Shown: piece by piece, positions 23,961 through 35,800 of the stretch
Position numbering within the stretch: the stretch's first letter is position 1
Layout of the letters: every line of letters starts with the position of its first letter
Source of the DNA: Crotophaga sulcirostris
Taxonomy: Eukaryota; Chordata; Aves; Cuculiformes; Crotophagidae
DNA: 64,000 bases
NCBI GenBank assembly: GCA_013397455.1
Contig: VYZB01000380.1
Location: forward strand, 281,744 to 345,743
Direction of reading: 5' to 3'
The notes under the pieces: generated by a model
What the model was told of the DNA's origin: nothing
Databases searched by the model: none
Seen by the model: only the letters and a program-made list of their open reading frames with translations
Position numbers and translations under genes: made by a program

Positions 23961-25852
23961 TGCAGTAGATATGCTTGAAAAATCTTGAGCTTGGCTGGTT
24001 GAAACCAAGTAAGAAAGACATTGCTGCAGGCATGGCCTTGTTGACAGCTTGAAGATATGTGTTCTGAGACGATTACCTCATTGCTAGCATGGAGCTAGTA
24101 TTGGTACGTCCTCAGCTATTATTACCAGATTTTACTTGCAAATATTTTCTCAATGATGCAGCTACATGCAGAGGGGGCAGCATTCTAGCCCAAGGCAACT
24201 TAAAGACACTGCATTTGTTTTGTCTAATTTTGTTTTCATTGACTTCAGTGAGCTTTGCATTCTACTGTGTTTTCATTTTAAAAGCACATCTGGTGTCAAA
24301 AAACATTGCAAAGATGGGCTTTTCTTGAGGGAAAATATCAAGAAAGTAAACTCAGAATAATCAGTAAGAAGGGTAGAATTATATTTTAAACACAAGATGA
24401 AGAAAAAGGTATAATTCCCAGTAATAATAAAGTATATTTAAATTGATTTCGATTGTGTTGTATTACTGGATTTTGTATCAGCTTTAGAGACAAAGTGATA
24501 ATTCAATAGATGTGCTGGTTTGGGGTGAGATAATTAGTATCTGCCAGAATAAGCAGTATGAAAAATAAATTAATATATGCTGCATCTCAGCTGTGGTTGC
24601 ATTAAATGATTTTGGTTTGTGCATTTGCAATAAATCTACAAACTCTTCAAGGCATAACTTAATGCTTCTTTCTTTATTTAAAAAGTAATCTGGTTTCAAT
24701 TGTAACATTGAAATGATACTCATCCTTTTAATTTCAACCAAATTGACAGCTGACTCCAATTTTTGTGTTTATAGGAGTAGATGAAAAGAACACAAAATGT
24801 GCTCTTCGAAAGCCCGTCATGGTATAAAATGCTACTCTACTTTAGAATACTTCTTAGAAAAAAATTTCTTACATAAACAATATTTTACTTACAATATAAT
24901 TGAGGCTTCACTGATGTTAGAGCAGAGACCAAATGAACAAAGGGAGAAAGTGACATTTATAATGACCCAGCACCAGTGCAAATGCTGTTGACTTAATGTG
25001 GCTCTCACACAAGTGATGTAAGATCCATTTCCAATGGTGAGCTCTGGCTGCCCTACATGAGGATTTTTGTGAGTCCTGGTTGACATGCTGATTTTTAGAT
25101 CTCAAATCTCTTGCTGGTCTACTGGGGTCTGGTTCTTCTGGCTTGGGATTGTGTTCAGCTCTGGTAATTTGCTTATTCTTTTTTCTTTTTTTTTTTTTGC
25201 TCATTTGTAAAAGTCAGCAGAACTTCTCAAGGACATCTCACTTTAATGAGATGTTACTCATAGGAAATCTTTTTTTCTTAGGTAATTTGTTTAACAGTGG
25301 AAAAAGCTGGAAATGTCACATGCTAAATGAAAAGCATTTGACATTTTGCACTGTGGTTAAAGGAACAGTTACAATTTTTTTCCTCCTATTTCTTATTGTT
25401 AGTTTTAGGAGAAAATAGAAAAATATGCAATTACTTTGCTACAAGGGGTTTCTTCCCTGAGTTCCACGAATGACTTAATACTCAAATGGGAAAAGTCACG
25501 GTTTTTCAGACTATCTTTTCTGACCCTGCAAACATTAGCAGATATAGCATTCAAAACATGATTCTGATGTAAATCATGCAATGATCTTTCCCATTACATG
25601 GGTGTTTTCTTTTTTTTTTTTAAAGTAAAATCATTGTTCTTCTGGAACATAATATGGAACACTGGAAAAGAGCATATTGTTCCAAAATTTGTTATCCTGC
25701 AGTTCAAATTCATTAACAGAATTTCGGACCAGATGACAGAGTAAGTTAAATCAAACTGCTGTCTCTTCTCATCTTGGCTTACCATTGAGTTAGAGCTTAG
25801 CTAACTTTTTGATATTTCTACTGTAGATTTCTGTTTAAAAAAAACAACCAAC
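23961..25852. other. Intergenic stretch without recognisable genes
   Basis: AT-rich sequence with T-runs near 25187 and 25611. I see no gene or dispersed repeat. Confidence 0.6.
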
Positions 25853-25917
25853 CATTCATCCATCCACCCATCCATCCATCCATCCATCCATCCATCCATC
25901 CATCCATCCATCCATCC
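25853..25917. repeat. (ATCC)n microsatellite
   Basis: About 16 copies of the tetranucleotide CATC/ATCC, with one interruption (CACCC) near its left end. It abuts the 5' end of the CR1 at 25925. Confidence 0.95.
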
Positions 25918-25924
25918 CAAGATG

Positions 25925-26229
25925 CAGCGAGACAGGTGTTTGTCTCTTCTTCCAAGTAACAAGTGATAGGGCAAGAAAAAAACCCTCAAGTCACTCTAGG
26001 GGAGGTTTAAAGTAGATATTAGGAAGAATTCCTTCACCAAAGGATTGTCAAGAATTGGAACTGTCTACCCAAGGAAGCTATTGAGTCACTATCCCTGTAG
26101 GTATTTAGAAGATGTGTAAATATTGTGCTTAGGGACATGGTTTAGTGGTGGACTTGACAGTACTAGGTTTACAGTTGGACTTGATGATCTTTATGATCTT
26201 TTCCAACCTGAATGATTCTAAGATTCTGT
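25925..26229 (+). mobile_element. Old CR1 LINE 3'-end fragment
   Basis: A 5'-truncated CR1 with 'cttccaagtaacaagtgata', 'ggggaggtttaaagtagata', 'ggacttgacagtactaggtt' and the terminal 'gattctaagattctgt'. It is diverged from the other copies. Its 5' side merges into the tetranucleotide array. Confidence 0.9.
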
Positions 26230-26296
26230 ATTTTGGAAGAAGAAGTCTACTGATGAAGGCTGCTTGAAATTTCTGCTGTTTCCATTTTGTCCTCAA

Positions 26297-26510
26297 ACTC
26301 TTCACTGAAAGGGTCATTGGCCATTGGAATGCGCTGCCCAGGGAGGTGGTGGAGTCACCGACCCTGGAGGTGTTTAAGGGAAGACTGGATGAGGCACTGA
26401 GTGTGATGGTTTAGATGATGGGTTGGTGTTAGTGTTGGATTATAGGTTGGACTTGATGATCTCAGAGGTCCCTTCCAACCTTGTGATACTGTGTGAAACT
26501 GTGGTATTGT
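26297..26510 (+). mobile_element. Young CR1 LINE 3'-end fragment
   Basis: Same subfamily as the copy at 22472-23630. Over about 190 aligned bases I count five differences by eye. It holds only the last 30 or so codons of ORF2 ([20 protein letters not shown] type) and the 3' UTR, with a tail of GATACTGTG-like repeats at about 26483-26510. It lies 68 bases after an older CR1 in the same orientation. Confidence 0.92.
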
Positions 26511-29500
26511 GAGAAAAAATGCTCAAGTTTCTGTCATGCCCTTGTCTCTCCTGCAGATCTCTTCATTTTTCCTTGTCATGTTAGGTCTTTGGAAACAGAC
26601 TGGTAGCATATGATATTAATATTCAGGAGTGGGAAACAGCAAAAATTCTTCCTGTCCAGATCATATTTTGGAGCAGCAGTTGTTTGAGAGTTCTTTGGGC
26701 AGTTTCTTTCATCCCTGTGTACCAGCTAATACTTGGACAAATTGTTCCAGGCTCAGATCTACTATTAAAGTGAATGGAAACTTTTATTAAGGAAATGAAA
26801 AATCTCTCTCTTCTTTTCTTAGATTACAGTTTCAAACTCCTTAGGGGAAATGTGAAGACAAATTGTTATGCAAATGAAGAATTAAAAGGATTAGAATAAA
26901 CAGCACATTTTAAAACTGCTTTAATCATACATTGTTTATTACCATCTGCATGCCTTACATAATTCTTCAAGCAGTATTAATCTTATAAAAAGTACAAAGA
27001 ATTATGAGACAACAGGGAATATAACACTTACATGCAACACACAGCAGTGAAGAGCAAGAATTGTTAAATCTCAAGTAACCAGCTGATGTGGTTAACTCCA
27101 GCCTCCCTAGACTCTTTTAATCCCCTTCATGAAGCAAAAATATGCATTCTTTTCAATGCAAAGTTGTATGAACAAGACTATAATTTCTCCATATGGTCTA
27201 ATAAGAAAATGACTGATTAAAGAGATTCCAGATGTACTGATTAAAGTGCAACAAGCAAATATAGTTGGCTCATTTGAAGTATATACAGAACTGTTAGAAA
27301 GGTGCATTTTAGAGGGTAGTTGTACTTCAAAAGGGAAAGAAAACAATTCAGAATAGATTTTAGACTGACACAGGGGAAGATCTTTATTAGTGGTGCTTTT
27401 CATCCATGTATATTCTTTAAATATCCATAACATTTTTGAATTAAAGAAGTAAAACACAGTGACAGTTTTATTATTACTAATAAAATCCCTAAAATCACTT
27501 CAGCATTTCCATTTCCAGGCTTAAGGTTTCCAGCAGTTTGCTTGGGATTCTCTAGTGTACATTTTTTTCCAAGATACATTATAGGTCTCGAAAAAGTAAA
27601 GGCAACCCTTCTTAAACCTGTATTGGTGCACACTTAAAACTTTTACTGGCTGCTGAACGATGTAGCATCTAAGCGCATTCTGGACTTCTTATATTCCTCC
27701 ATAATGTCAATGAACTGTCATGGAGAGACGGATGCACATTAACGTAACCAGTCATTTGGATTTCTAGACATTTTTTCCAGATTAGTGTATTCTGAATCCA
27801 GAACAGTTGCATTAGCATGAAATGCACTTAAAGACTTTTTCCCTCTCATAACTTCCCAACTTCGGAATAATTGGTTTTGTAGGTGCCTGTCTAAATAACA
27901 TTAGATTGGTACAGCTATGTGAACCTTTCCGTAAATATAGATCTTTACGCTTTTCTATATCTCTATTCTTTTAATTAACTACAGACAGGTATTAATGTTG
28001 TGACCTAAATTGATTTACTAGTAAGTTATTAGAAATGTTGTGCTCTTTCTCGGGGCTACAGAACAACAGATCAAGGTTTTAATTTGTAATTGCTTTTCAG
28101 GCCTCATGACTTCTGCCTGACAAAAAGAATTCAAATGCAAAATACTCTGGTAATTTTGCAGTGCAAATTTCTACTCCACACTCCCAGGAGGAATACAGGG
28201 GCCTGTTTCATACAAGGAAAAGTATGATTTTCAGACATTTTAGGAAAAATACTGTGAAGAGTTTCTACATAAATTTTAAGAATACTCTCAAGTAATTCTG
28301 TAAAGATACTGCTAAGCTCTTTGATTTAGTTTTTTGCTTAGTCATCTACATTTTGCTCTTTTACAAATTAAGGGAACTGGGAATGGAAAAGTCATTAGAT
28401 TTACCACAGATTTTGCTCATTCCAGTAAATGGTGTATTTATTATATAATTTACTGTTTCTGTTCGAGTTGGACCTTATTAACTAGAGCTCTGTGATCAAA
28501 ATTATGTTTAGGGCAAAATAGGACAATTTTGAGAAACAATACTCTTACTTGACATAGAAGTTCAATTCTAAGAATTGATCAGTATTTTGGAAAAAAACTC
28601 CAAACAACCCCATAGGAGTTTTCAACAGTTAAAGTCATTTTGAATTGAGAAAAAAATCAAAGTATTTATTTAAAAAATTAAGAATAGATGGCCTATTTGA
28701 AACACTTTTCCTTTATTTCCTGCATGAGATGAATTATTTTTCTTGTTGGCACCAGGAACTCTGTACTGCTAAAACTTCATCTAGTTCTACTGCTAACTAC
28801 TGTTGCATGTTAGAATTCACCAACAGGGGAAATGGTCAAAAAGAATGACTTTGTTTCAACAGGTATAACCATGGCCAGAGTGGGTGGTGTAGCATGTTTG
28901 AGAGGTACCTCTGTTCATTTCAGAAAACTTATCCTACTTCTTCCTCACTCAGACGTGTCAGGAGGACTGGCTCCCCAAACTTACTAAACCACTGAAAAGT
29001 GCAGTTAATTTTTCAAGAAATACCTTTGGGCAATCCAGGACCAGCTGATGATTTCTAGGACAATTATTAGTGTAATGTAGATGTATCATATTCGGTTAGA
29101 AGTATCAAGAGGAATTGCACTGCAAATTTTAATGCAAATTAGTGTAAACTAGGTATAAGATCCTTACTTCCAATGAAGGCATAGAATTCCAGCCACTAGA
29201 CTTTGCAGTGGAATGCAAGTGGGAAATTGCCTGCAGTTTTTTTTTTATATGCAACATGTCAATGTATACTTTGTGAATTACAAGTCCTAAGAGAGTATCC
29301 TTTGTTTATGGATTTTTCAGCTCTTTCTGACACAAGAGAGGAGTTAAGTTGTCACATTACAAGAACAGAAAAAACCCCACATGTTCTACAAAAAAATCCA
29401 AATAAAACAGTGTGCCCATAAATCACAGCTCTTAGAAAATGTTATTCTGTACTTCAAAGACTGTTGAAACCCAAGGGAACTTTATAAAATAATTTAAGGT

Positions 29501-32500
29501 TTTGTTTTTTGGGGGGGGACATCTGTTGTAACATCTTCTAATAATAATACTTTGTATTTGTCCAGTAGTTCCTCCAAAGATTTAAACATGCTTTACAGAG
29601 AGCTACCTAAGAAGTTAATTCTAGGAGTGATTGGTATGTATTGCTGATGTTTCTATCACTTTGCCAAAGTTATTTTTTTCATATTATTTTACTATTTAGA
29701 TGCAATATTTTTAAGGGTGTGATGTGCATGGCTCAAGACTTGGAACACAGGTAAGAATTTGATTAAAGAAGCACAAAGTAAAAAAAATCTGAGAGAGAAT
29801 ACTTTACTATATTTGTGACTATTGCTGTAACATCTGAAGACCATTATGTGAATAAATCCAGTTTTGATTCGGTTGTTTTTTTTTTTGACAGTTTGGCCCT
29901 CTAGGTTTTTTGTTTGTTTGTTTGTTTTCTTTTGTTTTGTTTTTAATCACTAGCATAGAAGTATGGAAGAGGGGATGAGTTATTCTATGGTTATGGACAA
30001 GTTCAAATAAAAAAATGAGCAGTGAATTTAGCAGCACTACTGGAAGCAATTTGATTATCAGTTGGATATTTTTCTCTGGGAGAAATTTTCGTAGTTTTAT
30101 CTGATTCTTCAAAAGATCTTTTGTCTTGCTATTGTAGTTTCTTGCTTTCCATTTCTCCAAGGAAAAGTAAAGTAGTTTGAGAAGAGATAGTCCATCTAAT
30201 ATCTAGCATGAACTTCAAAAGTATGAAAGAGCCCTCTTTTACAAGATGAGGAGCATCAAATTTTGCTATGAGTAGTTGACGTTTGTTTCTGGTTCTGTTT
30301 CACATGAGCAAATAGTGATTAAAAACCTGCTTGCAAAGCACATTAGTGAAGCTTCACAGAAAGTAAAACCATGTATTCTTCCAAACTCTCTCATTCCACT
30401 AAGGGTTTGCTCAGGCGAACAAAAACATGCTGGGAGACAGAGTTGAGTCGAAATGGTAAGAGATTATGGACTGTGGAAGTTCTGCATAAAACCAAAACTA
30501 CACCAAAATGGAAGATACGTAAGTAGGTTTTTGGGTGCACTTTTTTTTTTTCCAAATTTGGAAATTTATTAGGAGTTTGCAACATTAAAGCCTGCCTCTC
30601 GAGAAATCAGTTTAATTTAGGGTTAAGAGTGACCTGAACCTAAGGCAAAAGAAACAAAAGTTATAGTACTAAAGTTGCCTTTTAAACCCCTATTTCATTG
30701 AACTAATGTAACTTACCTTTAAGAACTAGGTCTAATGAAGGCAATATACTCCCTGGTATTTTTTTGCTTTACAGAGTTCTTTAATAATTACAGTTCGTTA
30801 TAGCTACTTAAGTATGTTTAAATCTTAAGAACATTCCCAGATATAGCTACATTTTTATCTGCAAAATGAAAGACAAAGCTCTTGTTGACAAGTAGACCTC
30901 TTTCCTACTCCCTGCATAACATTAATTTTTCTTGCATCTGTGTCCAAATGTCGCATAGCAGGCTCTGGCTTGGGGGGCCAGATGGAATGCTGAGGCCATC
31001 CAGCAGTTTATAAATGGACTTTTAGTGCAAAATAGTGCTTACTTTTATCTTGAACTTGTGGAATTTCCTATGCTTCCAATTGGAAGCACTTCAGTCGTCT
31101 ACTGAGCTTAACTAATACAGTTTGTAAATACACAAAGATGATCACCATCTATATACAGCGATGGAGATGTTGTTGAGTGTTAAGTCATGAGGAACTTCTT
31201 GTGTCTATTTGTACCATTCCCCTCTTCCATACTAAGGGAACAGATAAAATACATAGCGATACTGTGCTTGGAGATTCTCAGTCTTTTCTTGATATAGACA
31301 ATTTTATTATCAGATCTAAACCAGAAAAGGCTTTTAAGTGTCCCCCTGAAAGAAACAGCTTTTGTATGCCCCTGACCTGTTGCACATCATTTCATTACAG
31401 CAGTCATTGTTCTCTCTGTAATAACTTTGTGCTCTGAATGACTCTATCCTCCTGTAAGAACAGCATCTGCACTCCTTGGATGAAATGCATAGCCTGTGTC
31501 AGTTCATCTTTCAGCGCGCATCTTATTTTTGTGTAGATGCCTTGAACTTGTCATCATTAGTGAAATAAATCCACATTCTTTGGCTGTCATCTAACGTTTT
31601 GTTGAGGAATGTTGAGGAACTCCTATGTCTCTGACAAGCTTCCTAGTTAACTGCATGCTCCTAGTATTATCAGTGTTTTCTTTATTCCTGAATTATATTT
31701 CTTGAATTCCATGTATATATCCAGCAGTTTGTATATTCTCTCACTTTTTTTTTAACTTAAACCAGTGCCTGGTGATAGCAGTATGTGTCTGTCTGTCGTC
31801 TGTAGTGGGTATTGCCCTGGGATCTTTCTGATGTTTGTATAGTATAAGTAGTCTGCTATAGCATTTTCCGTTGGTATACTATTCTCAGAGAGTTTGACTT
31901 GTTTCTTCTAAGTCCTGCTTTCCAGATTAAACAAGAGATATGGATGAACCCATAGACAGAGTTCAAAATCTATTCAATCATGTTTTACTCCTTTTTGTTT
32001 GGGTAAGTAATTTGGATGACTACAAACTATATCCAAGAAAGGAGCTAAGAGCCTAAGGGTTAAAATCCTTGTTTGCATCTGTGCATGTAATTAAAACAGG
32101 CCGTTAGGGAATGTGTTATGACACAATTTATGTCTATATAGCTGAATGTTCTTTCTCCTGGTCCCTATGCTATCCTGAGACTGTTCTCAGACATTGTCTG
32201 AGATAGTGCTCTTTGGCATGAAAAGAAACGTGCTAGGAAGCTTGTTAGAAATTAAACAATATGAAGAGTTGAATTTTCCATCCATAATACCAGCTCTTAG
32301 GCAAAGAAAGCAAATTGTTGTAAACGCAATCCAGAACCAATATGTATCCTCATGCAAGGCACTGGAGAGTTTAGAACTTCTACAGGATGGTCAAGAAATC
32401 TTGAATTTTGAAGAATGATTGATTTCTAGAGCTTGCACAAACTTTTATGAGGGCCGTTGATTAGCATTTTTGTCCATGAGATTATGCATTTGTTCTTTGA

Positions 32501-32711
32501 CTGAACAGAGTAGTGCTTAATATATTGTAGAACAGACAGTAGAAGTTCTATTTCCTGACTTCTATGTAATACTAAAGCCATTAGAGATGGTGCCAGAAAG
32601 TGGGAGTCTTAAAATCAATACACTTTTCTAGCCTGTTAGGATTAAATGCACAGGAATATGCCTAGGTTCTCAGAAAATGACAGTGTGGGTAGATGAATAA
32701 CACCACCCATT
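26511..32711. other. Intergenic stretch without recognisable genes
   Basis: About 6.2 kb of AT-rich sequence. It contains G and T runs (29511-29519, 29879-29886) and a TTTG-type run at about 29905-29945. I see no CR1, LTR, RNA gene or credible exon. Open frames such as 27107-27457 (-) are low in complexity. Confidence 0.6.
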
Positions 32712-32802
32712 GAATCATAGAATCATACAACAGCCTGTGTCAGAAGGGACCTCCAGAAGTCTTCCAGTCTGACCCCTTACTCAAAGCAGGCCTACTTAGA
32801 TC
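32712..32802 (-). mobile_element. CR1 LINE 3'-UTR fragment
   Basis: It starts with the CR1 terminal repeats 'gaatcatagaatcata', followed by 'cagaagggacctccagaagt' and 'ctcaaagcaggcctac', the antisense of the avian CR1 3' UTR. Only about 90 bases remain. Confidence 0.8.
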
Positions 32803-35800
32803 AGGAAGTGCCTGTCTTCCTGCCTGCAAAATGATTGAAAATACATAGTGTCAGTTAGAATAATGACTCTAACATTTCAAAGAATCTCGTGTGGGAGAGA
32901 GAGATGCACTTCATATATATGAAATAGACTCTGAACTTCCTTACACCATAAAAAATACAACCATATCGATTTTTAACTGTTATAAAGAAATACATAGAGT
33001 TGTTCTGAAGGGTCAAGCTCTGCTTTATTATTTAGTCTTGCTATTAATTTCTTCTCTGTCATTTTGGGGAAAATTGTCTAAATTCATTGCTTGCTTATCT
33101 ACTTGATAGACAGTTTGAGAAGTCTGGATCAGCCTATAAATAATACTAAAGAAGCCATTTATTTACACCTTTTCCTTCACATTTTCCAATAGTATGAATA
33201 ACAAATGGAGATCCAGTGAAGATCTGTCTGTATTTCTTATTTCTGTAAGTGACAGGGACAGTGTGGACAGGACATGCTGGAATGTTATTGTGTTAGACTA
33301 GTGTGTAAATGGAAAAAATTTCACTTTTGCAATGTGATTCACTTCAACAATCACTTTGTAAGGCCGTAGCTTTTTCCTACCCTGCATTTGCCATCATACA
33401 GAGCTGAGCTGTGTGTTGGGGAGTCTTGGATCCCAGTGTCACATATGTCAGACCTTTTACATTTTCTTTTTAAATAAATCAAACAATAAAATAAAAAGAG
33501 CTTCCACATGCCTTTCCTGTTCAATCTGTCAGCAAATAAGGATGTGTGAACTTCTCTTTTCAGAAAGGCAGCTCTTTGAAGATGTTTACAAAAGGAACTG
33601 GGAGGCTAAGATCGAAGGACCCCAGAACCTGTTCTATGTAGTCTGTGAGTATTGTTCTTGCACATATGGGGCAGTTCGCATTGGTTTTTTTTAGAGGCAG
33701 AAAATCTCCCTAAAGGCAGTAAGAACTCTCTACACACTACATTCTCTTGAATTTATTATGTGAATTCAACGTTATATTGAAGTTAATTGGTAGTGGCCCT
33801 AAGTACACAATTCTAGACAAAAAACCTATGCTAAGCTCAATTTAAGGTCACAAGATGTAGCTGTAATTTGGAATAATAAAGATATCCAAAGGGCATGCAG
33901 AACAAGTACAAGAAACATAGAGCTGTGTAAGAAACCTAAATGAATCTGATGAAAAAATGCACTAGAGAGACCTTTAAGCCTCCTCCCACTCTCCTGGCAT
34001 GCAGCAGATCTGAATCACCCAAAATCACCCAAAGGTTTTTCCCACTAGTCTTTCATTGGTAGTGAACACCAGACTTGTTACCTTCTCTTTAAAAAATATA
34101 CTTCAGCAGTTCTATATTTTCATGAAGGAAAAATAAACAACATAATCAGCAAATCAGCATGTCCCCATAGAGCACTCTAATCAAACAACACCGCATTTTC
34201 CCGTGAGCATTACTGAACAAGAAACCTCCTTTCTTTGGAACTTTCTTCACCTGCAGAAGGCAGGCTCTGTAGGACTTTCTGAAGGCCCCTAGTCACTATA
34301 CTGGGCTAACAACTGAGTGTAACCCATGCCTGACAGCCACTGTCAACCAACGAACCCACCCACCCTTCTGATTCAGTTAAATCAAGCACAGCCTCTCTTA
34401 TTCATTCTGGCCAAAAAAAATTTGGTTTGCCCTTTTTATTTTGCAAACTTAAAGATCAGTTGACTGATAGAGCAAGCAGAAAACCTCTGTGAAGCTCTTT
34501 TGATCTGTCATTACTCACCTGCTTTCTCAAAGTTGTACTAGAGTCTGGGTATTTACTGTAATGCTACTACTAGCTTTTGTACCCACTCTTTTGGGATAGG
34601 CTAGTGGAGAAAACCCTTTACATGGGATAAATATGAACATTTTGGCAGGAAAGAGGTGATTTTATTTGTTGAGGATGGAGGGCCTCTTCCCAGTGCAGTA
34701 AATGCTTCCCTTGATTTCTGGAAAAGTCTGTTATTTTGGGGCCACCCTTCAAAAGCTTTAGCACTGAACTTTGCTGAAACTCAAGAAGCACCTGGATTCA
34801 GTTTAGTTCAATTATTTGGGAAGCACAGCTTGATTTTCCAAATTGACATATATGATACCAAATAACAGTTCATCTATAAAGTAGATGTAAAAGAAAAGTC
34901 AGTGTTTCTTGCCACATTCCCAGATCAAATTCTCCAAGACAGGAATTTCAGCTGAGTGTTCAGGCTTCTAAGAATTAGGTTTTTGGCACTGGCTTGAATG
35001 TGAAATTGAGTTACAACTGTAGAACATGTTCCTGCAGCTGATGGTTCTCCTGGAAAAGTAAGAGTTTTGCAGTCTCTTAGAAAAAAAAGCTACATTTCTG
35101 AACTTTCTACATTTGCTCCATCATGAACTCCTTTTTAGAGAATTTCTTCTTCTCTAATGTTGCCTTTTAAAATGAGTGATTTTTTTTATAAAGGTATGAA
35201 TTCCCTGTGCAAGCCTTCACTCTCAGTCTAGTTCCAGAACCAGCCCCTTTCTTCAAAGCTCTGTAAAATATGCCTTGTCTTTCTAACCTTAAACAGCAGA
35301 GGGCAACCTGAGAATGACTATCCTAATTGTTTCTATTGCCTTAATGCTGTAAATCTGGTGGTTTAAAAATTATTACCAGTTATTGGTATGTTAAATACAC
35401 AGTAAATAATTGCAGTATCCATTATTGAATATGGATGTGTTATACTTGTTATATTTCTCAGTGTAAACAGAACTTTTCATTCAAGGTCAATTGACTATGA
35501 AACCTCAATAAAAAAGTCATACAATACTTAGCTTTTTCATGCTTAGCATAGTCTGTCATTTGCAAAATAAATTTTGAAAATAAGTGGAAGAAATGTATAA
35601 ATACAGATGGGGAAATGGCATCATGGAAAGAATAATGTTTTGTGGAAATATCCTATAATTAAACAAGGAAAAACTATTATAATTCATCGAAATAATGTAC
35701 ATTTTTATAGACATTTCTTGACCATGACATATAATTCTCTGTTTCCCTCTACAGGTTTGAGTAAAAATTCTGTACTACTTTTTATTGCAAAGTTCTTGAC

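Noticed and set aside
32194..32418. 74-codon frame with a charged, helix-like predicted peptide
   Set aside because: It starts at TTG and has no family match or poly(A) signal nearby; weaker case than the frame at 51694.
33562..33644. Exon-like segment with 'cttctcttttcag' acceptor and GTGAGT donor
   Set aside because: Splice-like borders occur often in intergenic DNA; the frame holds no known peptide and no neighbouring exon was found.
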